From Collinsella aerofaciens (GTDB lineage Bacteria > Actinomycetota > Coriobacteriia > Coriobacteriales > Coriobacteriaceae), in the NCBI RefSeq assembly GCF_002736145.1, contig NZ_CP024160.1:868001-932000 (forward strand): DNA of 64,000 nucleotides. The letters are read 5' to 3'. The translations under genes and the position numbers were made by a program. This document shows, piece after piece, positions 8,240-15,955 of the stretch; the stretch's first letter is position 1, and every line of letters starts with the position of its first letter. Under the pieces are notes generated by a model. The model was not told the origin of the DNA, did no database searches, and saw only the letters and a program-made list of their open reading frames with translations.

Positions 8240-9652
8240 ATGACCAAGAACCGCACCGAGGTCGCGGACATCGACCGCAGCCTCTACGACTTCACCTATG
8301 GCGAGGAGGGATTCGAGCGCCTCGACGCCGGCATCACGCCCGACATCGTGCGCGAGATCAGCGCCAAGAAGGACGAGCCGCAGTGGATGCTCGATCTGCG
8401 CCTTAAGTCCCTCGAGATTTTCAACCGCTTCCCCGACCCGACATGGGGTCCCTCCATCGAGGGCCTGGACATGGACAACATCGTCACCTACGTCAAGCCC
8501 AACACCGACCAAAAGCACGACTGGGAGTCGGTGCCCGACGACATCAAGAACACCTTTGAGCGCTTGGGCATCCCCGACGCCGAGCGCAGCTACCTGGCAG
8601 GCGTCGGCGCGCAGTACGACTCCGAGCTCGTCTACCACAACATGCAGGACACGGCGTCCAAGATGGGCATCGTCTACTCCGGTATTGAAGAAGCCCTGCA
8701 CGATCCACAGTGGGAACCGCTCATCCACGAGAAGTTTATGACGCTCATCCCGCCCACCGACCACAAGTTTGCGGCCTTGCACGGCGCCGTATGGTCGGGC
8801 GGCTCGTTTGTCTACGTGCCCAAGGGCACCAAGTTGGACTTCCCGCTGCAGAGCTACTTCCGCCTTAACGCCAAGGGCGCCGGCCAGTTTGAGCACACGC
8901 TCATCATTGTCGAGGACGACGCCGACCTGCACTTCATCGAGGGTTGCTCCGCGCCCAAGTACAACGTGGCCAACCTCCACGCCGGCGCCGTCGAGCTCTT
9001 TGTGGGCAAGCGTGCGCACCTGCGCTATTCGACCATCGAGAACTGGTCCAAGAACATGTACAACCTCAACACCAAGCGTGCGCGCGTGGACGAGGATGGC
9101 GACATCGAGTGGATCAGTGGCTCCTTCGGCAGTCACGTGGGCTACCTCTACCCCATGAGCGTGCTCAACGGCCGCCGCGCCCGCTCGAGCTTTACCGGCA
9201 TCACCTTTGCCGGTGCCGGCCAGAACCTCGACACCGGCTGCAAGGTCGTGCTCAACGCCCCCGAGACCTCGGCAACCGTCGAGACCAAGGGCATCTCCAA
9301 GAGCGGCGGCATTCAGACCTTCCGCAGCTCCATCGTGGCCACACCCAAGGCCGAGGGCTCCAAGGCAACCGTGAGCTGCCAGTCGCTCATGCTCGACGAC
9401 CAGAGCCGCTCCGACACTATTCCGGCCATGGACATCCGCGCCAAGAATGTCGACATCGGCCACGAGGCCACCATCGGCCGCATCGGCGATGACAAGGTGT
9501 TCTACCTGATGAGCCGCGGTATCTCGGAGGAAGAGGCCCGTACCATGATCGTCAACGGCTTTGCCAACCCGGTCTCCAAGGAGTTGCCGCTGGAGTACGC
9601 CGTCGAAATGAACAACCTGATCAAGCTCGAGATGGAAGGAGCGATCGGATAA
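8240..9652 (+). CDS. sufB: SufB, Fe-S assembly scaffold subunit
   Basis: A 470-residue beta-helix scaffold of the SufBC2D complex, where nascent clusters form on the SufB-SufD interface. C380 lies in VSCQSLML, the position equivalent to the essential Cys405 of the E. coli protein. E409 lies in GHEATIGRI, equivalent to Glu434. The C-terminal VFYLMSRGISEEEA segment is typical of the family. The stop TAA shares its last A with the ATG of sufD, so the two subunits are translationally coupled. The ATG at 8240 is the first Met and follows AAAGGGGCGACG. Confidence 0.96.
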   Translation: MTKNRTEVADIDRSLYDFTYGEEGFERLDAGITPDIVREISAKKDEPQWMLDLRLKSLEIFNRFPDPTWGPSIEGLDMDNIVTYVKPNTDQKHDWESVPDDIKNTFERLGIPDAERSYLAGVGAQYDSELVYHNMQDTASKMGIVYSGIEEALHDPQWEPLIHEKFMTLIPPTDHKFAALHGAVWSGGSFVYVPKGTKLDFPLQSYFRLNAKGAGQFEHTLIIVEDDADLHFIEGCSAPKYNVANLHAGAVELFVGKRAHLRYSTIENWSKNMYNLNTKRARVDEDGDIEWISGSFGSHVGYLYPMSVLNGRRARSSFTGITFAGAGQNLDTGCKVVLNAPETSATVETKGISKSGGIQTFRSSIVATPKAEGSKATVSCQSLMLDDQSRSDTIPAMDIRAKNVDIGHEATIGRIGDDKVFYLMSRGISEEEARTMIVNGFANPVSKELPLEYAVEMNNLIKLEMEGAIG

Positions 9653-10923
9653 TGAAACAGACCACGAACACCGCTGCTACCACGCTCGAGCAGGTTAATG
9701 CGATGCCTGCTGCCACTTGGGGTTGGCTCAAGATGAACCAGACCAAGCTTGAGCTTTCGGACGAGCTTGCCGTCGCTCCTGCCGAGGCCGTCGAGGTCGA
9801 GGGCTTGGACGAGCAGTTTATTGGCGTGACAGACGCGTTCGACGCCGCCATGGACGCCATGACTGAGCGCTTCCCCGAGCGCCGCGCCTCCGCCCCCGGT
9901 GATGCCGCCGACCGCGCCCGCATCACGCCCGAGACCGAGCTCGACGTGCCCTCCACATCCGTCTACCAGGCCGGCGCCATCAAGCTCGAGGAGGAGCTCT
10001 CCCCTGCTGAAGCCTTCGAAACCGGCATGGGCGAGGCTGCCTACGCCTACTTGGCCGAGCACGCTACCAAGCGCATCGTCATCGATGTGCCCGCATACAA
10101 GCATGCCACGGTTACCGTGCGCGTGAGCGGTGTCGATGCCGCCGCGGCCATCGCCGCCATCGACGTCGTTGCCCGTCCTCAGTCGACGCTCGATCTGCTT
10201 ATTGCCCTAGACTCCCCCGTTACCGGCGAGGGTGTCGTGGGCTCCGTGCTACGCGTGTGTGCCCACGAGTACGCCACCGTCAACGTGGCCTGCACGCAGA
10301 CGCTCGACGATAGCTGGATCGCACTCGACGACACCGGCCTGTTCCTGGACGAGGGCGCGCGCGTCAACGTGCAGCACACCGTCCTGGGTGCCGGCGCCAG
10401 CGCCACCGGCCTTGCCGGCGACCTGCTGGGCGATACCGCCAAGGTCACCATCGATACTGACTACCTTGGCGCCCGCGAGCAGGTGCGCGACTTTAACTAC
10501 GAGCTGCGCCACCGCGGTCGCAAGACCGAGTGCGAGATCGACGCCAACGGCGTGCTGACCGGCACGTCCAAGAAGGTCTACCGTGGCACCATCGACCTCG
10601 TGCACGGCTGCAAGGGTGCAACCGGCACCGAGCGCGAGACGGTGCTTTTGGCCAACAAGGGCGTCGACAACAAGACCGTTCCCGTCATTCTCTGCGACGA
10701 GGACGACGTCGCCGGCAACCACGGCGCCACCATCGGTCACGTCCGCGACGAGCAGCTGTTCTACCTCGCCTGCCGCGGCCTTGACCAAAACGCCGCCGAG
10801 GACCTGTTCATCCGCGCCAAGTTGGAGGACGCCGCGCTTTCCGCCACCGACGAGCGCACCCGCGCAGCCGTCGTCCGCCTGGGCAACAACCTGATCGACA
10901 ACTTTGAAGAGGAGCTCGCATGA
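9652..10923 (+). CDS. sufD: SufD-like Fe-S assembly scaffold subunit
   Basis: A 423-residue paralogue of SufB that pairs with it and with SufC. The C-terminal half contains NHGATIGHVRDEQLFYLACRG; H357 matches the conserved His of SufD and the Cys of SufB is absent, which separates the two. The N-terminal 100 residues are poorly conserved, with AATWGWLKMNQTKLEL near the start as in other SufD proteins. It overlaps sufB by one base and sufS by four (ATGA), so the operon is tightly coupled. Confidence 0.93.
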   Translation: MKQTTNTAATTLEQVNAMPAATWGWLKMNQTKLELSDELAVAPAEAVEVEGLDEQFIGVTDAFDAAMDAMTERFPERRASAPGDAADRARITPETELDVPSTSVYQAGAIKLEEELSPAEAFETGMGEAAYAYLAEHATKRIVIDVPAYKHATVTVRVSGVDAAAAIAAIDVVARPQSTLDLLIALDSPVTGEGVVGSVLRVCAHEYATVNVACTQTLDDSWIALDDTGLFLDEGARVNVQHTVLGAGASATGLAGDLLGDTAKVTIDTDYLGAREQVRDFNYELRHRGRKTECEIDANGVLTGTSKKVYRGTIDLVHGCKGATGTERETVLLANKGVDNKTVPVILCDEDDVAGNHGATIGHVRDEQLFYLACRGLDQNAAEDLFIRAKLEDAALSATDERTRAAVVRLGNNLIDNFEEELA

Positions 10924-12245
10924 TCGACACCGAGCACGTTAAATGCGACACCTGTACCGCCCCCGAGCCCATGGAGCTCGACGCCAGCGACGAGGCCTCG
11001 CGCGGCTGGCCTACCGTAGACATCGAGACCAACCCCTACAAGGCACAGTTCCCGCTGTTCCAGCAGCATCCCGAGATCGCCTTCCTCGATAGCGCCGCCA
11101 CCGCGCAGCGCCCTGCCTGCGTGCTCGACGCCGAGCGCGATTTCTACCAGCGCATGAACGCCAACCCCCTGCGCGGCCTGTACTCGCTGTCCGTCGAGGC
11201 CACCGAGGCCATCGCGAAGGTGCGCCAGCAGATCGCCGATGTCATCGGCGCCCCCCAGGCCAACGAAGTCGTCTTCACCCGCAACACGAGCGAGTCGCTC
11301 AACCTGGTCGCCAAGAGCTTTGCACCCACGGTACTCGAGCCCGGTGACGAGGTCGTCATCACCATCATGGAGCACCACTCCAACCTGATCCCGTGGCAGC
11401 AGGTCTGCCGCGAGACCGGCGCCAAGCTCGTCTACCTCTACCCCACCAAGACCGGCCAGCTCACCACCGAGGAGGTTCTGTCCAAGGTGGGCCCCAAGAC
11501 CAAGATCTTGGCCGTGGGTCAGGTCTCTAACGTTCTGGGCGTTGAGAACCCGGTCAAGAATCTCGGCAAGCTCGTGCACAAGTACGGCGGCTATCTGGTC
11601 GTCGACGGCGCGCAGTCGCTGCCGCACATGCCCGTAAACGTGGCCGACCTGGGCGCCGACTTCTTCGCCTTTAGCGCACACAAGGCCATGGGCCCCATGG
11701 GCATCGGCGTGCTGTGGGGCAAGATGGACCTGCTCAACGCCATGCCGCCCATGCTTACCGGCGGCGAGATGATCGATTCGGTCACCGAGCAGGACGCCGT
11801 CTGGGCGCCCGTCCCCGAGAAGTTCGAGGCCGGCACGCAGGACGCCGCCGGCATCTTCGCCACGGGCGCCGCACTCGATTACTTGGTCAACACGGTGGGT
11901 TACGAGAACATCCAGGTACGCGAGCAGGCACTCGTCCATTATCTGATGGGCGAGCTCATGCAGCTCGACTTTGTCCAGATCATCGGCTCGATCTACTGGG
12001 ACAACCACCACGGCGTCGTGAGCTTTAACGTCAAGGGCATCCACCCGCACGACGTCGCGAGCATCATGGACATGGACGACGTCTGCATCCGCGCCGGTCA
12101 CCACTGCGCGCAGCCGCTGCTCACCTGGCTGGGCGTCGAGAACCTTGCCTGCTGCCGCGCCAGCGTAGCCTTCTACAACGACAAGGCCGACATCGACAAG
12201 TTCATCGCCGGCCTGCATCACGTTTGGAGCACGTTCAATGGGTAA
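10920..12245 (+). CDS. sufS: SufS, group II cysteine desulfurase
   Basis: A 441-residue PLP enzyme that takes sulfur from cysteine for cluster assembly. The PLP lysine is K255 in FSAHKAMGPMG and the persulfide cysteine is C396 in RAGHHCAQPL, as in SufS rather than the IscS/NifS group. An N-terminal extension of about 40 residues before NPYKAQFPLF holds CDTC, which is unusual; it may be a genuine extension, since no other ribosome site is seen and the start overlaps sufD by four bases. It overlaps sufU by eight bases, consistent with direct sulfur transfer to SufU. Confidence 0.95.
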   Translation: MIDTEHVKCDTCTAPEPMELDASDEASRGWPTVDIETNPYKAQFPLFQQHPEIAFLDSAATAQRPACVLDAERDFYQRMNANPLRGLYSLSVEATEAIAKVRQQIADVIGAPQANEVVFTRNTSESLNLVAKSFAPTVLEPGDEVVITIMEHHSNLIPWQQVCRETGAKLVYLYPTKTGQLTTEEVLSKVGPKTKILAVGQVSNVLGVENPVKNLGKLVHKYGGYLVVDGAQSLPHMPVNVADLGADFFAFSAHKAMGPMGIGVLWGKMDLLNAMPPMLTGGEMIDSVTEQDAVWAPVPEKFEAGTQDAAGIFATGAALDYLVNTVGYENIQVREQALVHYLMGELMQLDFVQIIGSIYWDNHHGVVSFNVKGIHPHDVASIMDMDDVCIRAGHHCAQPLLTWLGVENLACCRASVAFYNDKADIDKFIAGLHHVWSTFNG

Positions 12246-12672
12246 TCTGTACACCTCCACCACATTTATGGAGCACAACTCGCACCCCGACTATAAGTAC
12301 GAGATGGATACTCCCACGCACGAGCACGACGGCATCAACCCCAGCTGCGGCGACGAACTCACCTTGCAGCTACGTGTCGAGAACAACGTGATCGAGGAGG
12401 CCTCCTTTACTGGCCACGGCTGCGCCATCAGCCAGGCAAGCGCCGACATCATGGCCGACCTCATCACCGGTGAGACGGTCGAGGAAGCTCGCCGCCTGGC
12501 GGAGCTCTTCCTCGCCATGATCCGCGGCGAGCAGCTCTCCGAGGAAGACCTGGAAGACCTAGACGAAGCCGCCCAGCTCCAGGACATCTCGCACATGCCC
12601 GCCCGCGTCAAATGCGCCGAACTCGCCTGGCGCACCCTCGACGGCATGCTCACGGGACAAAATAATCAGTAG
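12238..12672 (+). CDS. sufU: SufU, zinc-dependent sulfurtransferase partner of SufS
   Basis: A 144-residue IscU-fold protein. C37 and D39 (NPSCGDE), C62 (GHGCAIS) and C126 (RVKCAEL) match the zinc and sulfur-accepting ligands of Gram-positive SufU. The roughly 20-residue insertion between the second and third cysteine regions (LFLAMIRGEQ...) is also typical of SufU rather than IscU. It accepts persulfide sulfur from SufS and is the last gene of the operon. Its final codons form the left arm of a GGGACAA/TTGTCCC palindrome, so a repeat reaches into the coding end. Confidence 0.94.
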   Translation: MGNLYTSTTFMEHNSHPDYKYEMDTPTHEHDGINPSCGDELTLQLRVENNVIEEASFTGHGCAISQASADIMADLITGETVEEARRLAELFLAMIRGEQLSEEDLEDLDEAAQLQDISHMPARVKCAELAWRTLDGMLTGQNNQ

Positions 12673-12682
12673 TATTTGTCCC
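12654..12682. repeat. Palindrome GGGACAA-N15-TTGTCCC, copy 3, across the sufU stop codon
   Basis: Arms and 15-nt spacing are identical to copies 1 and 2. It shares TTTGTCCCAAATCTTAAG with copy 1. It spans the stop codon of sufU and lies 56 bp from the end of the RAYT gene. Confidence 0.75.
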
Positions 12683-12700
12683 AAATCTTAAGAATTTTGT

Positions 12701-12738
12701 TGGCCGAATCGCTTGACAAGAGTGGTTCGGCCATTTTC
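12701..12738 (+). terminator. Rho-independent terminator of the suf operon
   Basis: TGGCCGAA pairs with TTCGGCCA and is followed by TTTTC. It overlaps the 3' end of the convergent transposase gene. Confidence 0.7.
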
Positions 12739-13538
12739 TATTCCGAGCCCTCAGCCTGAGCCTTCACCCGCGCATAAGCGCGCACGATACGAGAGACGGT
12801 ACTCTTGCTGATTCCCGTATACCGTTCAATCTCGCGCACCGTGTAGCCGCCATCGTGCAGGGCGAAAATGATTCCGTCTCGCCGCGAGGGCGCTACGGTC
12901 TTGAGTTCGTTGAGCGGCACGCCTAGGCGCTTCGCCAGCTTTTCGGCAAACGCACGCCGCTCCCATTCCGTCTCTTCCATGTCGTGAATCACCGGATCTG
13001 AACCATCGGGTGTCTTAAGTGAGTAGTCGATAAAGCCCTCTGCCGATCCAAAAAGTTCGAGCACCGTAGACGGATCCGAAAAATTCTTCTTCGCAACGCC
13101 GTCATACATCCGCAGATACTCGGCAAAGCTGCTCCACGGATAACGCTCGATCAGGGCGATACCCGCCTCCTGCGGATTAGCGTGAACATAGCGAATAGCA
13201 GCCATTAGATAACGGTCGGTATCGAGCGAGCGCCGGTCAAAACGGTTCTGGAACAGATGGCCTGTGCGCCCCGTGCGTTTATTGAACCGCCGCGCGTACG
13301 TCAAAAGCAGCCGGTGCATGGCTGCGCTCATCGCGTCCTCGTAATCTGCAAGCACCAGATGCACGTGATTGCCCATAAGGCACCAGGCGATAACCGTCAC
13401 GCCCGCCTCGCGACAGCACTCGCGCATCAGCTCCAAAAACTCCCACCGGTCTTCATCGCCCTCAAAGATGAGCTGCTTGCCCGTACCGCGGGCACAGACA
13501 TGGTAAAAGCCGGTAACCGTTCTCCAAACGCGCTGCAT
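12738..13538 (-). CDS. rayT: REP-associated tyrosine transposase (RAYT, Y1 family) with C-terminal helix-turn-helix
   Basis: A 266-residue HUH/Y1 nuclease of the IS200-like RAYT group, single-copy relatives of transposases that process REP hairpins. The metal-binding HxH is H58-x-H60 in CLMGNHVHLVL. The candidate catalytic Tyr is Y81 in TYARRFN, followed by KRTGRTGHLFQNRF, a RAYT hallmark. RYVHANPQEAGI and YPWSSF are further family motifs. Residues about 195-260 form a helix-turn-helix (YTVREIERYTGISKSTVSRI), an appendage known from some RAYTs. AGGGAG precedes the ATG. No flanking IS200 ends or partner TnpB are seen. The window's many GGGAC hairpins are its likely substrates. Confidence 0.9.
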   Translation of the reverse strand: MQRVWRTVTGFYHVCARGTGKQLIFEGDEDRWEFLELMRECCREAGVTVIAWCLMGNHVHLVLADYEDAMSAAMHRLLLTYARRFNKRTGRTGHLFQNRFDRRSLDTDRYLMAAIRYVHANPQEAGIALIERYPWSSFAEYLRMYDGVAKKNFSDPSTVLELFGSAEGFIDYSLKTPDGSDPVIHDMEETEWERRAFAEKLAKRLGVPLNELKTVAPSRRDGIIFALHDGGYTVREIERYTGISKSTVSRIVRAYARVKAQAEGSE

Positions 13539-13941
13539 GGCGCTCCCTTCGCCGGGATCTGCTTGCCATCCAATACAGCACGATTGAAGCGCGCCATCAA
13601 ATCATTCACGCAAAACAATACTCTCGAGCGGCCAAAGGCAGTAAACAAGCGGCGAACGGCACCGTTGCAACAGGTCAGCCCCCGCAACGCATACAAGAGC
13701 TGACCAAAAGCTTGCCCAAGACGAACCCCCTCTACGGAAGTTCGCGACCACAGAACATACAGTTAAACCGTTTCAATTAAAACTTCCGGACTTCCCGCTA
13801 CGAAAACTGAGCCGTTCGCCGAATATTCCGTGCATTTCGCGGTATTATAGGGGCTGCATGTCATGTCCCTTTCGAAGGGTCGCCCGGCAATCGCCAGCCA
13901 CGACCCCCAGACGGGACGCCAACACGATAGAGAGGAGAGGC
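13539..13941. other. Intergenic region, about 400 bp, divergent promoter area
   Basis: No gene seen. It separates the transposase gene from the NifU-like gene. TATTAT at 13843-13848 is a possible -10 box for the rightward pair; no good -35 was found. A strong ribosome site, GAGAGGAGAGG, ends the region. Confidence 0.5.
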
Positions 13942-14676
13942 ATGCAGTACTCACAGGAAGTGGAGAACATGTGCCCCGTTGCCAAGGGTGCATACCACGG
14001 CCCCGCACCCATCCCCGAGGAGGGCAAGTGGGTCCAGGCTAAGGAGATTTCCGACATCTCCGGTCTTACGCACGGTGTGGGTTGGTGCGCACCTCAGCAG
14101 GGCGCCTGCAAGCTCACGCTGAACGTCAAGGATGGCATCATCGAGGAGGCCCTCGTTGAGACCATCGGCTGCTCGGGCATGACCCACTCTGCCGCCATGG
14201 CTTCCGAGATCCTTCCCGGTAAGACCATCCTCGAGGCCCTCAACACCGACCTCGTCTGCGACGCCATCAACGTTGCTATGCGCGAGATCTTCCTGCAGAT
14301 CGTTTACGGCCGCAGCCAGACCGCGTTCTCCGAGGGCGGCCTGCCCGTGGGCGCCTCCCTCGACGACCTCGGCAAGGGCCTTCGCTCTCAGGTCGGCACC
14401 ATGTTCGGCACCAAGGCCAAGGGCGCTCGTTACCTCGAGCTCGCTCAGGGCTACGTCACCCGCATGGCTCTCAACGACAAGAACGAGATCATCGCGTTCG
14501 AGTTCCTGAACCTCGGCAAGTTCACCGACGCCGTCAAGGCCGGCAAGACCCCCGAGGAGGCCATCGCTGGCGCTATGGGCCACTATGGTCAGTGGGAGAA
14601 CGCTGCCAAGTACATCGACCCGCGCACCGACGAGGAGACTCACTCCGTCGCCAGCGTGTTCCCGGTTCACGAGTAG
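13942..14676 (+). CDS. NifU/IscU-like Fe-S scaffold homologue paired with GGGtGRT protein
   Basis: A 244-residue protein with an IscU/NifU-N-like core: GWCAPQQGACKLTLNVKDGIIEEA, then ETIGCSGMTHSAAMASEI, whose Gly-Cys-Ser-Gly corresponds to the GCAIS cysteine region of SufU. It is nearly twice the length of IscU, with a further C-terminal domain that ends in a GHYGQWENAAKYIDPRTDEE segment. Its role is not established; I infer cluster or sulfur handling. The ATG at 13942 has a strong GAGAGGAGAGG upstream; the open frame to 13858 is not needed. The GGGtGRT gene follows 18 nt later, an association I know from other anaerobes. Confidence 0.75.
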   Translation: MQYSQEVENMCPVAKGAYHGPAPIPEEGKWVQAKEISDISGLTHGVGWCAPQQGACKLTLNVKDGIIEEALVETIGCSGMTHSAAMASEILPGKTILEALNTDLVCDAINVAMREIFLQIVYGRSQTAFSEGGLPVGASLDDLGKGLRSQVGTMFGTKAKGARYLELAQGYVTRMALNDKNEIIAFEFLNLGKFTDAVKAGKTPEEAIAGAMGHYGQWENAAKYIDPRTDEETHSVASVFPVHE

Positions 14677-14694
14677 AAAGGGAGGGAAATAACT

Positions 14695-15699
14695 ATGACT
14701 GTTACGTTCGAAGGTTACGAGCGCCGCGCTGACAAGATCAACAAGTGCCTCGCCGACAACGGCATCGCCTCCCTCGAGGAAGCTCTGCAGATCTGCACCG
14801 ACAAGGGCTTCAACCCGCGTGAGATCGTCAACAACACCCAGTCCATCGCCTTCCAGAACGCCGAGTGGGCCTACACCCTCGGTTGCGCTCTCGCTGTCAA
14901 GCGTGGCGCCAAGACCGCTTCTGAGGCTGCCGCCATCATCGGCGAGGGCATCCAGGCCTTCACCGTTCCCGGCTCCGTCGCCGAGGACCGCAAGGTCGGT
15001 CTGGGCCACGGCAACCTGGGCGCCATGCTGCTCTCCGACGACACCGAGTGCTTCGCCTTCCTGGCCGGCCACGAGTCCTTCGCTGCCGCCGAGGGCGCTA
15101 TCGGCCTGGCTCTGAACGCCAACAAGGCTCGCAAGAAGCCGCTGCGCGTTATCCTGAACGGTCTGGGCAAGGACGCCGCCCAGATCATCGCCCGCATCAA
15201 CGGCTTCACCTATGTGAAGACCCAGTTCGACTACTACACGGGCGAGCTCAAGGTCGTCGAGACCATCCCCTACTCCGATGGTCCCCGCGCTGCCGTTAAC
15301 TGCTACGGCTCCGACGACGTCCGCGAGGGCGTTGCCATCATGTGGCACGAGAACGTCGATATCTCGATCACCGGTAACTCCACCAACCCCACGCGCTTCC
15401 AGCATCCCGTCGCTGGCACCTACAAGAAGGAGCGCCTCGAGGCTGGCAAGAAGTACTTCTCCGTCGCTTCTGGTGGCGGCACTGGTCGTACCCTGCACCC
15501 GGACAACATGGGCGCCGGCCCTGCCTCTTACGGCATGACCGACACCATGGGCCGTATGCACTCCGACGCCCAGTTCGCCGGTTCTTCCTCCGTGCCTGCG
15601 CACGTTGACATGATGGGTCTCATCGGCATGGGCAACAACCCCATGGTCGGTGCCACCGTCGCCTGCGCTGTCGCCGTCGAGGAGGCCCTCAAGGCCTAA
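14695..15699 (+). CDS. GGGtGRT family protein of unknown function
   Basis: A 334-residue protein of the family named for its invariant GGGTGRT loop, present here in SVASGGGTGRTLHPDNMG. Other conserved-looking blocks are AFQNAEWAYTLGCALAVKRG, VGLGHGNLGAMLLSDDTE and MMGLIGMGNNPMVGATVACAVAVE. The protein is rich in glycine and alanine and is probably cytosolic. AAGGGAGGG precedes the ATG. It forms a two-gene unit with the NifU-like gene and ends at a strong terminator. The high use of preferred codons suggests strong expression. No reaction is known for the family; a cofactor- or nucleotide-binding fold is a guess. Confidence 0.85.
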   Translation: MTVTFEGYERRADKINKCLADNGIASLEEALQICTDKGFNPREIVNNTQSIAFQNAEWAYTLGCALAVKRGAKTASEAAAIIGEGIQAFTVPGSVAEDRKVGLGHGNLGAMLLSDDTECFAFLAGHESFAAAEGAIGLALNANKARKKPLRVILNGLGKDAAQIIARINGFTYVKTQFDYYTGELKVVETIPYSDGPRAAVNCYGSDDVREGVAIMWHENVDISITGNSTNPTRFQHPVAGTYKKERLEAGKKYFSVASGGGTGRTLHPDNMGAGPASYGMTDTMGRMHSDAQFAGSSSVPAHVDMMGLIGMGNNPMVGATVACAVAVEEALKA

Positions 15700-15734
15700 T
15701 CGCGCCTGCGCGATGCTCAAATAGTTGAGCTTTG

Positions 15735-15770
15735 GAGCCGCTACCTTTCGGGGTAGCGGCTCTTTTTGTT
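15735..15770 (+). terminator. Rho-independent terminator after the GGGtGRT gene
   Basis: GAGCCGCTACC and GGTAGCGGCTC form an 11-bp stem with a TTTCGG loop, followed by TTTTTG. Confidence 0.92.
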
Positions 15771-15955
15771 TGCGCTGTCGCAGGGTAGCTAATGCCAATA
15801 TATCAGTTGGGGCGAAATACGAGATGTGATGAGACAAAGCGTCAGAACGTCCATGACGCCCACCTGCCATATGTGCCCTTTACCGATTTGCCGAGTCTTT
15901 GCGGCCCCATTGCCGATCACCCGTGCGACAATGCGCCGAACGAGAAAGGAATCCG

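Noticed and set aside
7949-15870. Very long antisense open frames opposite the suf and GGGtGRT genes (up to 639 codons)
   Set aside because: They mirror highly biased GC-rich codons of sufBDS and GGGtGRT genes, lack ribosome sites and encode Val/Leu/Gly/Asp-rich sequence without known motifs.
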